From assembly GCA_030762895.1 (NCBI GenBank), contig CM061069.1:27719085-27783084 (forward strand): a stretch of DNA of 64,000 nucleotides, written 5' to 3'. The translations under genes and the position numbers were made by a program. A model generated the notes under the pieces. The model was given only the letters and a program-made list of their open reading frames with translations, did not search any database and was not told the DNA's origin. The stretch is from Sophora flavescens (Eukaryota; Streptophyta; Magnoliopsida; Fabales; Fabaceae). Positions 1 to 11,414 of the stretch are shown in pieces (position 1 is the stretch's first letter; the number at the start of each line of letters is the position of its first letter).

Positions 1-504
1 TATTTATCACAAATAATTATGTGGCAGGGATTGCTATATCGTTAAACAAAGGCAAATGTTAATGAGTGTCCTAAGGACATTATTTAAGGAATCTAAAAAA
101 GTAAGTTTTCATGGAAAAATGTGTAATCAATACATTGAGAAGAGATATAATTAGTTTTTCGAACAATTAATAATTACCTTATTTGGATTCTTAAACAATG
201 CCCTAAGAGCACTCGTTAGTACGACCCTTAAACAAATTAGGAAAATCATATTGTTATTTATCTCTCTTGGTTATTAAAATAAATGCACACCAGTCAAGAT
301 GTTATTGGATTGGATGTCAGTGTAAAACATTTTAGACTAACAATATATACTACTTTAATCTATAAAATAAAAAGAAAGAAAGAAAGTCTATATCATTAAT
401 AATTTAAATAAACAAATTTATTTTCTTTTTAAATTATGATGTATCTTTTGTTAACTTTGAAATTTGAATGATGATATGGGAAATTGCCACATCATCTAGG
501 AATA
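1..504. other. AT-rich intergenic stretch, no gene seen
   Basis: No coding region, RNA gene or clear repeat boundary is visible. The stretch is AT-rich with short A-runs and a short GAAA-type microsatellite near 370-385. It may be old, decayed repeat sequence. Confidence 0.5.
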
Positions 505-603
505 GAATTAGCAATACTCTTGAGAGTTTGAGCTACCATCGGCCGATTTACATAATAAATTGTTGCACGCTCTTATGATTTGGTTTTAAATTAGCAATAC
601 TCT

Positions 604-784
604 AACCAAGCCATTTGGTTTTAAATAAGGCATGCCCTGAGACATTATAGGGGTCGACTCGATTTGCTTCTGGGTTTGATTCTTGGCAGTGCTAAAATAA
701 TGCTTGACTAACAGAATCCACGTCCCGCGAACAGTGATTAATCCTTCGTTGACAGTGTTGGGATACACTGGGTTTAGAACCAAA
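604..784 (+). mobile_element. SINE-like retroposon flanked by a 16-bp direct repeat
   Basis: The repeat AAATTAGCAATACTCT stands on both sides, at 588-603 and 785-800, which fits a target-site duplication. The insert contains GGGTTTGATTC, like a Pol III box B, and ends in a short A-run. No box A could be assigned with confidence, so the SINE call rests on size, duplication and tail. Confidence 0.45.
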
Positions 785-802
785 AAATTAGCAATACTCT
801 TG

Positions 803-940
803 GGGTGGGGGGGTGGGGGTAGGTTTGAGCTAAGGGTATAAGGAGTTGGAGGAGTAGGAGGTTCAAGGTTCAAACCTTGGCGAAGGAGAAAAAATTAACA
901 TAACAGCTAATCACTAAAATTTGCCTATTAAAAAAAAAGG
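803..940 (+). mobile_element. SINE-like retroposon with A-rich tail
   Basis: The direct repeat AATACTCTTG (793-802 and 941-950) flanks a segment of about 138 bp that carries a box-B-like GGTTCAAACCTTGG near 868 and ends in a run of A. It landed in the same motif as the preceding insert, so the two share a target sequence. Confidence 0.45.
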
Positions 941-991
941 AATACTCTTGAGAGTTTGAGTACAGTTGTTTGAACCCAAGGAATTGTTTCT

Positions 992-1349
992 TGTTGAGAA
1001 AATGGCAGCAAGAAGCTAACAAATTTCTCTCTCACACACACTCACATAATGAGGAAGCAAGAATGATTGAATTGTAATTCATTCTACACACACTAAAACA
1101 AAGTACATCATATGCTATTTATAGGCAAAGTCTCCTAATAAACTATTACATAAATAAATAAAGTCAATCAAGCTAAGTGATCAATGAGTCAAACTTTGCA
1201 ACCCAGGTCAAAGTCTGCAACTTAATTCTAATTTGAACTTGCAACTTGAAAAGTCAAAGTTTGCGACTCAATTTGCAACTCAAAGTTGTAGTAGGGCTGG
1301 ACAACCTTTCTCTTGTCATGACAGATAATAATTATTGATTTTCTCAATA
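992..1349 (-). repeat. 3' LTR of the copia element
   Basis: This 358-bp copy pairs with 19261-19625. It contains a minus-strand TATA box (CTATAAATA at about 1116-1124). On the plus strand it starts TGTTGAGAAA and ends CTCAATA, so on the element's own strand it begins TATTGAG and ends CTCAACA. The first dinucleotide is therefore TA rather than TG. Confidence 0.93.
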
Positions 1350-1359
1350 CTCCCCCTCA
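1350..1359 (-). other. Polypurine tract of the copia element
   Basis: On the minus strand this reads TGAGGGGGAG and lies directly against the 3' LTR, the expected place for the plus-strand primer of reverse transcription. Confidence 0.85.
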
Positions 1360-2925
1360 ATAATTATTTTCTCTCATCTTGGACCTTGTTGTCATGCCAA
1401 GTTGTCTTATAAATTCTCCAAACATCATACCATCGAGTCCTTTTATGAAAATATCTGCTACTTGATTATTAGTGTTGGCAAACTCCATTCTTATATCTTC
1501 AAGCAACACTTTTTCATGAACAAAGTGGTATTGAATTTCTACATGCATTGTACCATCATGAAACATCGGGTTCTCCGCCAATCATATTACAGACTGGTTA
1601 TCACTATACAGAGCTATAGTATAATCAATTGGTTGGTGCAAATTCTTCAAAAGTTCTTGTAGATGTGAGCTTTCTTGAGCTGCCATAGCTGCTGGTCTAT
1701 ATTCTGCTTCAGTGGTTGACAATAACACTGTTGGTTGTCTCTTACTGCACCATAATATAGAACCCGAACCCAGACTAAACACATACCCAGTTGTGGATCG
1801 GCACGTGTCATGATCACCAACATAATCAACGTCACAATATTCAATCAACTTGCAGTTTCCATTTCTCGAATAGAAGATACCATAATCAAACATACCTTTA
1901 ATATATCTCAGAATATGTCGAACCATATCCAAATGAGGCTTCTTTGGATTTTGCATAAATCGGTTCGCTACTCCAACTGCAAAAGAAATATTCGGGCGTG
2001 CCAGTGTTAGATAAATCAGGCTTCCAACTATCTGCCTGTACATAGATGAATATTCTCTAGATCTTTGCCTTCAACTGCACAAAGTCTGGAATTAACTTCT
2101 ATCGGGGTTGCTATGGGCTTGTAATCCAACATTCCAAATCTTTCTAGAAGATCTCTTGCATATTTCTGTTGACATAAGAACAATCATTGGCTTGTATAGT
2201 CTATATCAAGCCCAAGAAAATGTTTGAGTTGCCCAAGCACTTTCATCTGAAAATGCAAGACAAATTCCTTTTGATATGATCAATTTCTTCTATACCATCT
2301 CCTGTAATGATGAGATCATCAACATAAACCAACACAATTGCTACTTTTTAATTTCGAATTTTATTAAATAAACTCGAATCAGCCGGTGCCATTGCAAAAT
2401 CATTGCTAAGTAAGAACTCAGCAATTTTCCCGTACCATACACTCGGAGCTTGCTTCAAGCCATATAGAGATTTCTTTAGCTTGCACATGTACATTGGGTG
2501 AGATTTGCACTTAAACCCTTGCGACTGCTCCATATATATTTCTCGATCCAATTCACCATATAGAAATACATTTTTAACATCCATCTGCCAGAGATTCCAT
2601 GATTTACTAGCTACAAATACTAATAAAACACGAACAGTGGTGATTTTTGCAATTGGGCTAAACGTCTCATCATAGTCCAATCCATACTCCTGAGAAAAAC
2701 CACGAGCTATCAAGCGAGCTTTGTATCTATCAATGGTTCCATCAGGGCGTACCTTCAACTTGTAAACCCATTTGCATGAAATAGGTTTCACGTCTTTAGG
2801 CTTTGGCATTTGCTCCCATGTCTGATTTTGCTTCAATGCAAGAATTTCTTCTTCCATAGCCTTCTTCCATTCTTGCTTTGTTGACGCCTCATCATAAGTA
2901 GATGGTTCTTTAACCATATCCAATT
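1357..2925 (-). pseudogene. Copia reverse transcriptase and RNase H, broken
   Basis: The RT part (about 2348-2925) shows the copia signatures CKWVYKLK, YKARLIARGF and SLYGLKQAP. The catalytic YVDD box lies just beyond a stop, at 2315-2326. RNase H (1582-2043) shows YCDVDYVGD and LSTTEAEY. A stop at the end of the SDNQSVI segment separates the last piece (1357-1581), which carries the usual copia C-terminal stretch before the polypurine tract. The enzyme would copy element RNA into DNA inside a virus-like particle. At least three interruptions make it inactive. Confidence 0.92.
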
Positions 2926-4316
2926 CTGCTAAATCTATATTTGTATATTTTGGATTTGGTTTCCATTGCCTTTGTGATTTCGAGGTTGTGATAGCACGGA
3001 AGCTTCTTCCGGTTCATCAAAGTGCTCTTATTCAGGACTTTGATGATGTACTCTGGTTTGCCATGGACTCCTCTCAACTTCAGCTTCATCTTCAATTTCT
3101 GGTGTTGATTCTATAGAGTTTTCAGGAGTTGAAGACGATTCTTCTGGCTTCATATCAAGCTTCTCGTGCAACTTGTCTTCTATTTCTTTTGTATCCAGTA
3201 GAACAACCTGTATACATGTATACAATTTGTTGTTGGATCTATACATCTCCACCCCTTTATTTGATCATCATAGCCAACAAAAATGCATCGAACTGTCTTT
3301 TTGTCAAACTTGCTTCGAAGGTGATCGGGAACAAATACATAACAAACACTTCCGAAGACTCGAAAGTGACTCACCATTGGTTTGAGACTCCATAGCTTTT
3401 CAAATGGAGAAACAAAACCTAATCGTGCTTGAGGCAATCTGTTGATTACATGGGCTACAATCTTCATGCACTTGACCCAAAATCTGGATGGCACATTTTT
3501 GGCGTGCAACACGCTTCAACAAATTTCTGCCAAATGTCGATTATTTCTTTCAACTACTCCATTTTGTTGTGGAGTATTAGGATAAGTGAACTGCCTTTTG
3601 ACCTTATGCTCTCGAAGGTATGTATTGAACTCATCAAATGTATACTCCCCACCATTATCTGAGCACATACATTATATCCTTCGACCAAATTCACTTTCTG
3701 CCTTTTCTTTGAATTCTTTGAACACAGACAACGTTTCAGATTTTTCTTTCAGAAAGAAAAACGAAACATACCTTGAAAAATCATCAATGAAAGTCACCAT
3801 ATATTTTAATCCACTTATAGATGGTTGTTTGATAGGCCCGAACACATCTGAGTGAACTAACTCCAGTGGTTATTTGGTTCTAAAAGTTTACTCCTCAAAT
3901 GGAAGTTGATGAGCCTTTCCATATTGACATTCTGCACAAATTTTATCTACTCTAATGTCCAAATTGGGAAGGCCTTTGAGCATAGACTTCGTCATCATAC
4001 TTTTAGCTTGTGGTAGCTAACATGTCCCAACCGAACATGCCAAAGATATGTTGTCTAGTTCTTTCTTATCATATATATGTATGTTGAATCGGCAGACATC
4101 TCGGACTCCTTTATACCCTGATAAGTTGAGAAGCTTCTCTTTATCACCCGTCATGCGATTAGAGCATCCTGAGTCAACAATCCAACTCTTAGTATAATTA
4201 ATTTTACTATGAGTGGATATTGCTAACGCCAGCTCCTCCTTCTCTGTCATAGCAACTACAGTTGCAACTGCATCACTGATATCTTCAATCACTGCATAAG
4301 AGGCCTCCATATCCTA
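2926..4316 (-). pseudogene. Copia protease and integrase, broken
   Basis: The protease site is DSGCSNRMTGD near 4180, matching the family's DSG motif. Integrase remnants run from about 4016 to 3180, with the C-terminal region recognisable by RFWVKCMKIVAHVINRLPQ and VFGSVCYVFVPDHLRSK (3180-3512). Several frame changes and stops divide the reading frame. Acidic linker sequence typical of the integrase to RT junction follows at 2910-3250. Confidence 0.85.
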
Positions 4317-4666
4317 TTCGTATTCGCTACTCTTTTGATTACTTGATGTATTTGTGTTCCCTTCAGCTGCCCGTCTTTTAAATCGATAATCACGAGCAAA
4401 GTGGCCCTTCTTTCCACAACTATAATATTCAAATTTGTGAGATTTTCCCTGCTTTTTATTGAAGTTTTGATTCTTGTCAGCTCCCCTTGCTTGGTTGCTT
4501 CTGTTTTGGCCTTTTTTTGGGTTGTCAAACTTATATGCATGTTGATTTCTCGATTTGTTTTGCCTTTTTGCTGCTGAAAAGTGCTTCTTCTTCATTCTTC
4601 AAGGAAATACCAACTACTTGCTTTACAAGAATCTCATGGTTAGCTAGAAGATTTTCTAACTCTTCT
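4289..4666 (-). pseudogene. Copia gag, C-terminal part with decayed zinc knuckle
   Basis: A lysine- and asparagine-rich nucleocapsid region contains a CCHC-type knuckle in which the first and last cysteines have become tyrosine (YYSCGKKGHFARDY). Both changes fit single G-to-A transitions. The rest of gag continues on the far side of CACTA-1, at 11415 onward; dropping the insertion and one TCT duplication puts the two halves back in one frame. Confidence 0.88.
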
Positions 4667-5134
4667 CACTACAAAAAAAGGTCAAATAGCGACAGAAAAT
4701 AGCAACATAATTTACCAGTTGCTATTTACGACCGATTATAGCATATACAAGAACACTTTAATTGATCCTGCGACCAAAATGGCGACCGAAATTCAGGAGA
4801 GCAAAGCCATCGGTTGCTATTTCGGTCGCTAAATATAGCAAATAAAAAGTCACCATGTTTTTACTTTTTGGTGACCGAAATGGCAACTGATTTTAATCCA
4901 ACGGTAAAATTTTAATTATTGTTGTGATCGATCTTAATTCGGTCGCTGGCACACATGTAAAAACTTTTAAAGTGAAGCCTTTTTATGATCGATTCCTTGT
5001 CAGTCACTAAATTTGCAGAATTAAAATTCAAAAACACCCAATCAGCGACCGGTTTTGTGACCGTTTTTTAAATTTAATGACAACGACCGATTTAGCGACC
5101 GAATGGTTTGGTCGCTAAAAATTAAATCCCTAAA

Positions 5135-5781
5135 ATGCGCATAGACCCCTTTCTTCTTCATTTTTCTTGCACTCTCTTACACTTTCACCATATCTCTCTT
5201 TCTCACTCTCCCTCCTTCGGCCACCACAGTACGGCGCTGCCTTCGTCTCCTCCGACCACCACCGTCCCTTCTTCCATAGGTAAGCTCTCCGCTCTCTCTC
5301 TCTCTCTCTCTCTCACACCCGATTCTCTCCCTGTCTCAGTTTTTCTCTTTGTCTCTCTCAGGTGCCGTCTTTTCCTCCTCCGACCACCACCACCATTCAG
5401 GTCCTTCTGTTTGCGTGCCACCCTCCCCCCCCCCCCCCCCCAAAGTTTCCTCTGATCAGTTCTGTCTCAGGTTAGGGTTCAAGGAAGTTTCTATTTTAGG
5501 ATTCTATCACTCTACTGTCAGCATATGATTTTTCATTTGAATGGGTTGGTGTGCTAGGGTATATAATCTGGATTATCATAAAAATGTGTTGATGTGGTGG
5601 TTGGGATTGGTTGTGTTGCCAGGTTGCTTTGCTTACTGTAATTTGATATTTAATGCTGCACATGACACAAATTTTGTTTGGTATTTATGGATCCCTTTGA
5701 AATTTATATTAAGATTACTTAATTCTCTTTACCCAAAATAAATAAATAAAAATTGACGGGCAGTTGATTTAGATATGGTCA
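5135..5781 (+). other. CACTA-1 leader region with CT and C microsatellites
   Basis: The stretch is pyrimidine-rich, with a (CT)n run at about 5292-5314 and 17 consecutive C at 5425-5441. It resembles a transcribed leader: the same AATCCCTAAAA start recurs in CACTA-1b near 6206. The reading frames here are low-complexity Ser/Leu/Pro and are not supported as genes. Confidence 0.5.
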
Positions 5782-7088
5782 CACTACAAAAAAAGGTCAT
5801 TTAGCGACCGAAAATAGTGACCGAAATTGTTGGTTGCTGTGTGCGACCGAAATGGTGACCGATTGTGGGATCTAAATCAATCACTGATTAGAGTTGATAC
5901 TGCGACCGAAATAGAGCGTAGCAGAGTTATCGGTCTCTATTTCGGTCGCAAAATAAAGGAAAGTAAAAGCCAAAAATTACTGACTTTTTAGCGACCGAAA
6001 TGGCGATCGAGTTAAATGCAACGGTTAAATTTTATCTATCTTTGCGACCGATATTAAATCGGTCACTAAACGACACGCAAAAAAATTAAAATAGAGCGTG
6101 TTAGCGACCAGATTTTAAATCGGTCGCTAAATTTATGAATTCAAATTTCAAATTACCCTATTTAGAGACTGATTTAGTGACCGAATAATTCGGTTGCTAA
6201 AAATGAAATCCCTAAAACCAGTGCAGCCCCCTTTCTTCCTCACTCGCCCGAATCTCTCCTTCTCTCACCGTTTCTCTCCTTCTTCCTCACTCGCGAGCTC
6301 CGGCCACCACCTCCTCCAGCTCCTCTCCGGCCACTACCTCCTCCACACGGTAAGCATACGTGTCTCTCCCCCTCTCATTCTCTCTCTCACTAGCGTCTCT
6401 CTCTCCCTCTCCTTCTCTCCTTCTCTCTCTCACTCGCGTCTCTCTCTCTCTCCTTCTCTCCTTCTATATCTCACTCACGTCTCTCTCTCCCTCTGTCTCT
6501 CTCTCTTTGCAGGTTTGATTCGGTTTGCAGGCTCTGTTTGCAGGTTTTGCAGGTTTTCTGTTATGATGAGTCACTACACTAGTCACCAATTCTGTTTTGC
6601 ATTTGTTATTAGATTCAGTTGCATATGTGAACTTCTTGATTAGGCTTGTTTTCTGTTATGCTCAGGGTGCTATATATATGTAGATATCTGATGAATGAAT
6701 AATAGAGAAGAAAGATGATGAATGAAATTTGTATTTTTCAATAATAGCTTAGCTCTTACATTTTCCTAAGCTTAGCTAGTAGATATTACTTCCCATTACA
6801 TTAGCATGTACAGCCACGAGTAGATATCTGATATGTAATGAAAATGTTTTGTTTATACTTTCATGAGTGGCAAGTGTGCAAGTAGGTTAATGATTTCCAA
6901 GTTTATACTTTTATCACAAGAGCCTTTGATGATGTTATTATTTTTTCTTACAGTTTTCTTTGTCGATTGACAACCGCTCTAGTCGTCACCCGTTTTCACT
7001 ATTTGCTTGGAGTTGACGTAGGTCAAATACTCTATCTTTTTCTTTGTTGCTAGTGGTGCTTGAAGACTTTGACTTGATTTGTTGATTG

Positions 7089-7460
7089 TTAGTGAATAGC
7101 TGAGCTCAATAGGATTCTGGTTGTGTGCTGGTAGATTAGAAATGATGCATGTGGTTGCAATTGAATATGTTGTTTGTTAGTGGAGAGCTGAGCTCAATAG
7201 GATACTGGTTGTGTGCTGGTAGATTAAAATTGATGCATGTGGTTGTAAACTTTATATGTTGTTTGTTAGTGGAGAGCAGAGCTCAATAGGATGGATGTGT
7301 CAATTATATGCCTTGATTGCCATTAGTGGAGAGCAGAGCTCAATAGGATGTGATCCTGTCAAAAAGGCGGGATGCTTGTTGTGTGTTGCTAATTTAGAAG
7401 TTATGCATGTGTTTGACAATTATGTGTTACTTGTTAGTGGAGAGCGGAGCTCAATAGGAT
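7089..7460 (+). repeat. Five spaced copies of a 27-bp repeat
   Basis: The core TTAGTGGAGAGCNGAGCTCAATAGGAT occurs from about 7089, 7177, 7266, 7323 and 7434. The spacing is 88, 89, 57 and 111 bp, with partly similar sequence between copies. The core is conserved apart from one or two positions. Each copy holds a GAGCTC hexamer. The role is unknown; it lies upstream of the B3-like gene inside CACTA-1b. Confidence 0.85.
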
Positions 7461-8181
7461 GTTTGCTACTATATTTTATCTAAGTTTGTATTGAAATATG
7501 CTTCAATATATATTTGTTGAAGTATGCTGCAATCCTTATAAGTCAATGGTTTTATTTTCTGCTAGAGTTAATTATTAAGCTACGAAAGCCTTAGTTTCCT
7601 ATTTGAGATTCAATATTAATGAGCATGCGTACCTTCTCAGGGCACGCATGCTCATTCAATATTTTGGATGTGCTTGAAGGATTCTTGAAGTTTGAGGTTT
7701 TTCTTTAATTCTGCCTTAAGGCCAAGGTCTTAGATAATGAAGGATTAAGTATAGGGTTAGATAAAATGAAGGGTGGGGCACAATTTACGAGGCACATGAC
7801 GTGCCGTCATCATTCAAACATTATTCACATTAGAAAGCAGCTCTGTACACAATATTATGAAAGCAACTCTTGTTTTCTACTCATTTGTTTCACTAGGCAA
7901 TGGAGCTTTCCAGAAATAGTTGTTGTTGACCATCCTTACTAGGTTATCTAGGCATTTCCAGTAGGAAAAGTCCTTTCTATGACCATCCTTCAAAACGACG
8001 TAAAAGCATCTGCTTTCTTGAAAACTACTATGTTTGCTAATCTGTAAAGTTGCATGTGAAGTTGCATTTCTTTGTTCTGTTTTAACATGCTAGTATGCTA
8101 CATGGATCTTTCCATCTTTTCTTATTATCACTTGATGAATTTTAGACATATGACTTGTTTTCCTTATCGTTTTATCAGAAA

Positions 8182-8570
8182 ATGGATCCGACTAAATGTT
8201 TTGAGACAGTCATCCATTTAGACCAGGTACAATATCTCATCAACTTAAGAATAACGATCGGATTCACGTAATGATGGTTAAGGCATAAACTAATCATTAC
8301 TAAATTGTTCTTGTGAATTTTCAGGATTTGATTTCAATCCCGCGATCATTCTACCATCGTTGGGGAAGAGGAATACCGCGTGTTGTGACTATTGAAGACA
8401 AATGCGGAAATCTGTTCAATGGGAATATAGTAATCCATGAGGATCGTCCATATTTTTCAACAGACACAAATGGTATCAGGGAGTTGTATTTGTTGTCCAC
8501 TGGTGTATTGGCAAAGTTTAAGTACCTTGGGCGTTCTCGCTTCTACATGTTCATCCCTTTGGAAGATTGA
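8182..8570 (+). CDS. Two-exon B3-like DNA-binding domain gene inside CACTA-1b
   Basis: Exon 1 is 8182-8226 (15 codons from an ATG). The intron has a GT donor at 8227 and an AG acceptor ending at 8324. Exon 2 is 8325-8570. The product is 96 residues with no internal stop, about one B3 domain. The stretch DLISIPRSFYHRWG, then a basic strand, a DKCGNLF turn and a hydrophobic end FKYLGRSRFYMFIPLE follow the order of strands in plant B3 (REM-type) domains. The fold assignment is by eye and tentative. If right, it is a host transcription-factor fragment captured by the transposon. It has no transposase motif. The surrounding sequence is non-coding transposon. Confidence 0.5.
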
Positions 8571-9611
8571 TGAGCTTTGATATTTTGATTAGTACTTATT
8601 GACTTTGGTGTGTTTTTATGTTTTGATCGTTAATTAGTACATTATTAAACTTTTTTTTATAAACAATTATTAAACTTGCGTTAATTAATGTATGTGTTTT
8701 CTTAATCATATTGACTGTGGTGTTTTGGATCGTTAGTACATCATATTTACGTTTTCTATTTATTCAACAAAAATATTGGTGTATTTTGTTTATAACAGAA
8801 ATTAAAAATCAATGGGGTAATAGTTGAAAAACAAAATTTGGTCGGTAGGATTAAGTTACAGGAAAATTTTTATAAAAAAAATTCAAAATTTGCGACCGAA
8901 ATAGCGACCAAATATCAGTCACCAAATTCGGTTATCTGAGCATGCGACCAACTATACGGCGACCGAAATATATAATTTTGTGACCGAAATATCGGTCGCA
9001 AATTTGCGACCGAAATACATATTCGGTCGCTAAACATTTAGCAATCAGGGTTTCTGCTACCCCCTTAATTCGGTCGCTACACAATATAGCAACCGAATTA
9101 TCATGTTTAGCGACCGAAATCTTCGGTCACTAAATAGGTTTTTTTTGTAGTGTCAGCTACGTTATTCTAGGATCAATGTACTGGTTTTTTATGTATTAAC
9201 AAGCAGTTTAGGAGTTGGGGGATTTTTAGTCTTTTGTCTCGGAATAGTTTTTGGTTGTTACTTAGTATTAGCAATAGATTTGAAAGTATCTAAAAATATG
9301 ATATTTAGATATTTGTACCTGTCCAAGTAAAGAACCATGGTATACTGTTTGGAACAGATTCTATTTGGAGAGTGGAAATAGCCATTTGGAGATAGTTGGA
9401 AAAGCACTGTCTTGTTTAAAGGTTTTATATTTATGCCTTTTATTGTTTAGCTGTTTCTTATATTTCTTTTATTATTTTATTTATCAGTTTCTGATCTTTG
9501 TTGTCTGCGGCTCCTCCCGTTAACCTTACTTGGTTTTGCGTTTTGTTGCTCAAGTAAGTTGTCTCAATACTCTCTTTTAAGGTTCTACATTGTATAATAG
9601 GTTCTGATTGT

Positions 9612-10836
9612 GTGATGCTTGTAATTTGTTATGTGAATTATCGGTGGGCCCCACATTTGGAGAAGATCATCAGGGGAATTTTTGACCATAAAGGTTCATT
9701 GGCCATGAAGAATGCCATGAACAAGCTGGGGAAGGGTAAGGATAAGGGGAATTGGTTGGATCCTGAGAACAAGAGGGGATTGGAACAACACTAGGCTACT
9801 GAGAAGTTCCAGGAGAAGGCCGCCACAGCTCAACATAATCGAGCCTCTGATGGTGGCACATATGCCTACACCGGCGGCTCTAAATCAACCGTCGGTCACT
9901 TCGACGAGCTGGTAATACTTTAAACTTGAATATTTTTAGCGTATTATTAAATTAGTTTTCATTTTTTTTACTATTCTTATGAATTTAACTGTTTTTTTAT
10001 ATGCAGAAAGCACAGAAACAATGGCTCCCCACCACTATGGAGTTCGATGAAGTTGATGTCGGGGGAATAGGTCAACGACAAGGCCCGTAACTATGCTGTA
10101 AGTAAAAAAAAATTAGTTAAAACTAGTAATTTATTATTATTAATTAATTTGTTAATATTGTTTATAAGTGTAACTAAATCTCTTTAACTATACTTCGCAG
10201 GTCAACTTTAACAAGAAGAAGGACGATGCCATATCACGTGCCTCACAAGATGATCAAGCTTCGACTGGTGAGGGGCCCCGCTCTCCTGTCTCCATCGATG
10301 ACAATGCCATATATTTGGAGGTCGTCGGGGGCAGGAACAAGAAGTGGCACGTGTATGGCCTCAGACACTTGGGCAGCGAGTTTATCGCTTCATCGTCCGG
10401 CACACCTGCTCCTTCCTAAGCGGATACCATCCCTCCGGAGCAGTTCAACCAAATGCAGGACACCATCACCCAGCTGAACGCAGAGCTTAGGGAAAAGAGG
10501 GAGAGGGAGCGGGTGATGGTGGAGCAGATTGCTTACTTGACGCAGGCACACCAGCACCTACTGCAGACGATGATGGAGCAGGGCCAGACACTGCGGTTGG
10601 AGTTGGAGCAGATGAGGATCCACCCTCTAGTTGCTCAGGGTGATGTTCCAGTAGTTGTGCCGCCTGCTACTCCTCTAGTTCCACCGCCTCCTGCTACTGA
10701 TGATGCTGCTCCAGAGGATGTTGACATGGCAGACGTCGGTGGCACAGACGGTGAGGACGATTGGTCGCCTCCGCACCAGCCTCCGCATCATGACTCGGTT
10801 TCATTTGTATTTTTTTTTATTTTCTGGAGTTTATAG
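9612..10836 (+). pseudogene. CACTA second-gene remnant (plant transposase Ptta/En/Spm type)
   Basis: Three exons can be read: about 9612-9911, 10007-10097 and 10201-10836, joined by GT/AG introns. They give a KFQEKAATAQHNRAS block with a following TGGS motif, then VNDKARNYA, then a LEVVGGRNKKWHVYGLR block and a charged coiled coil (QLNAELREKRERER), ending in an acidic, proline-rich tail. This order is that of the plant En/Spm-type transposase family (Pfam transposase_24). There are in-frame stops at 9792-9794 and 10417-10419, and a frame change in the second exon near 10065, so it is not functional. Confidence 0.8.
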
Positions 10837-11414
10837 ATTTTTTATTGTATGAGATTTATATTTTCATTTATAATTATTTTGTTTTCTGGTCGCCTCAGAT
10901 TTCTATTTATTTACATTATTTTTATATTAGTAATTTATATTAGTAAATTGAAGAACATTAATGGAAAAAAATAATTATAAATTTAAAATAAATACCAAAA
11001 AAAATATTTGTTTTAGCGACCAAAATAGCAACTCAATACTCGGTCGCTAGGTGTAAATAACAGTCAAAAATGAAATAAATATTTAAATTATTTACTGTTT
11101 AGTGACTGAATATTAGATCGCTAGCTTTGTTAAAATAACTAATACTAGCGACCAAATTTGCGACTGAAATTCAATTACCAGATCATTCGACCAACCTCAT
11201 TTAAGACCGAATTATATAAAATTGTGACCGAATATTCAGTCTCCAAATTGCGACCGAAATGTACATTCGGTCGCTACAACCTTAGCGACCAGGGTTTCTG
11301 CTACCCCCTTGTTTCGGTCGCTGATTCGGTCTCTAAGGTGGATAGCGACCGAATTTGTATGTTTGGCGACCTAAAAATTCGGTCGCTAAACTGGTTTTTT
11401 TTATTGTAGTGTCT

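Larger units (their letters stand above)
5782..9152. mobile_element. CACTA-1b, related CACTA element nested inside CACTA-1
   Basis: The ends are CACTACAAAAAAAGGTCATT and CCTATTTTTTTTGTAGTG-type sequence, with the duplication TCA at 5779-5781 and 9153-9155. It shares the AGCGACCGA subterminal motif with its host, so an element has inserted into a relative. It has no transposase. Instead it carries a CT-rich leader (6200-6510), a set of spaced 27-bp repeats (7089-7460) and a two-exon B3-like gene (8182-8570). It was mobilised in trans, presumably with a gene fragment aboard. Confidence 0.92.
4667..11411. mobile_element. CACTA-1, En/Spm-like DNA transposon in copia gag
   Basis: The left end reads CACTACAAAAAAAGGTCA and the right end closes with TTGTAGTG. 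The 3-bp duplication TCT lies at 4664-4666 and 11412-11414. Subterminal regions (4680-5125; 10990-11400) are dense with the motif AGCGACCGA and its complement CGGTCGCT, which in this superfamily are bound by the element's own DNA-binding protein. Without the nested CACTA-1b it is about 3.37 kb. It holds a remnant of the second CACTA gene (9612-10836) but no TNP2 transposase, so it is non-autonomous. Confidence 0.94.

Noticed and set aside
6194..6643. Open frame of 149 codons in CACTA-1b
   Set aside because: Its composition is CT-repeat driven (Ser/Leu runs). It lies in the leader shared with CACTA-1 and has no domain or splice support.
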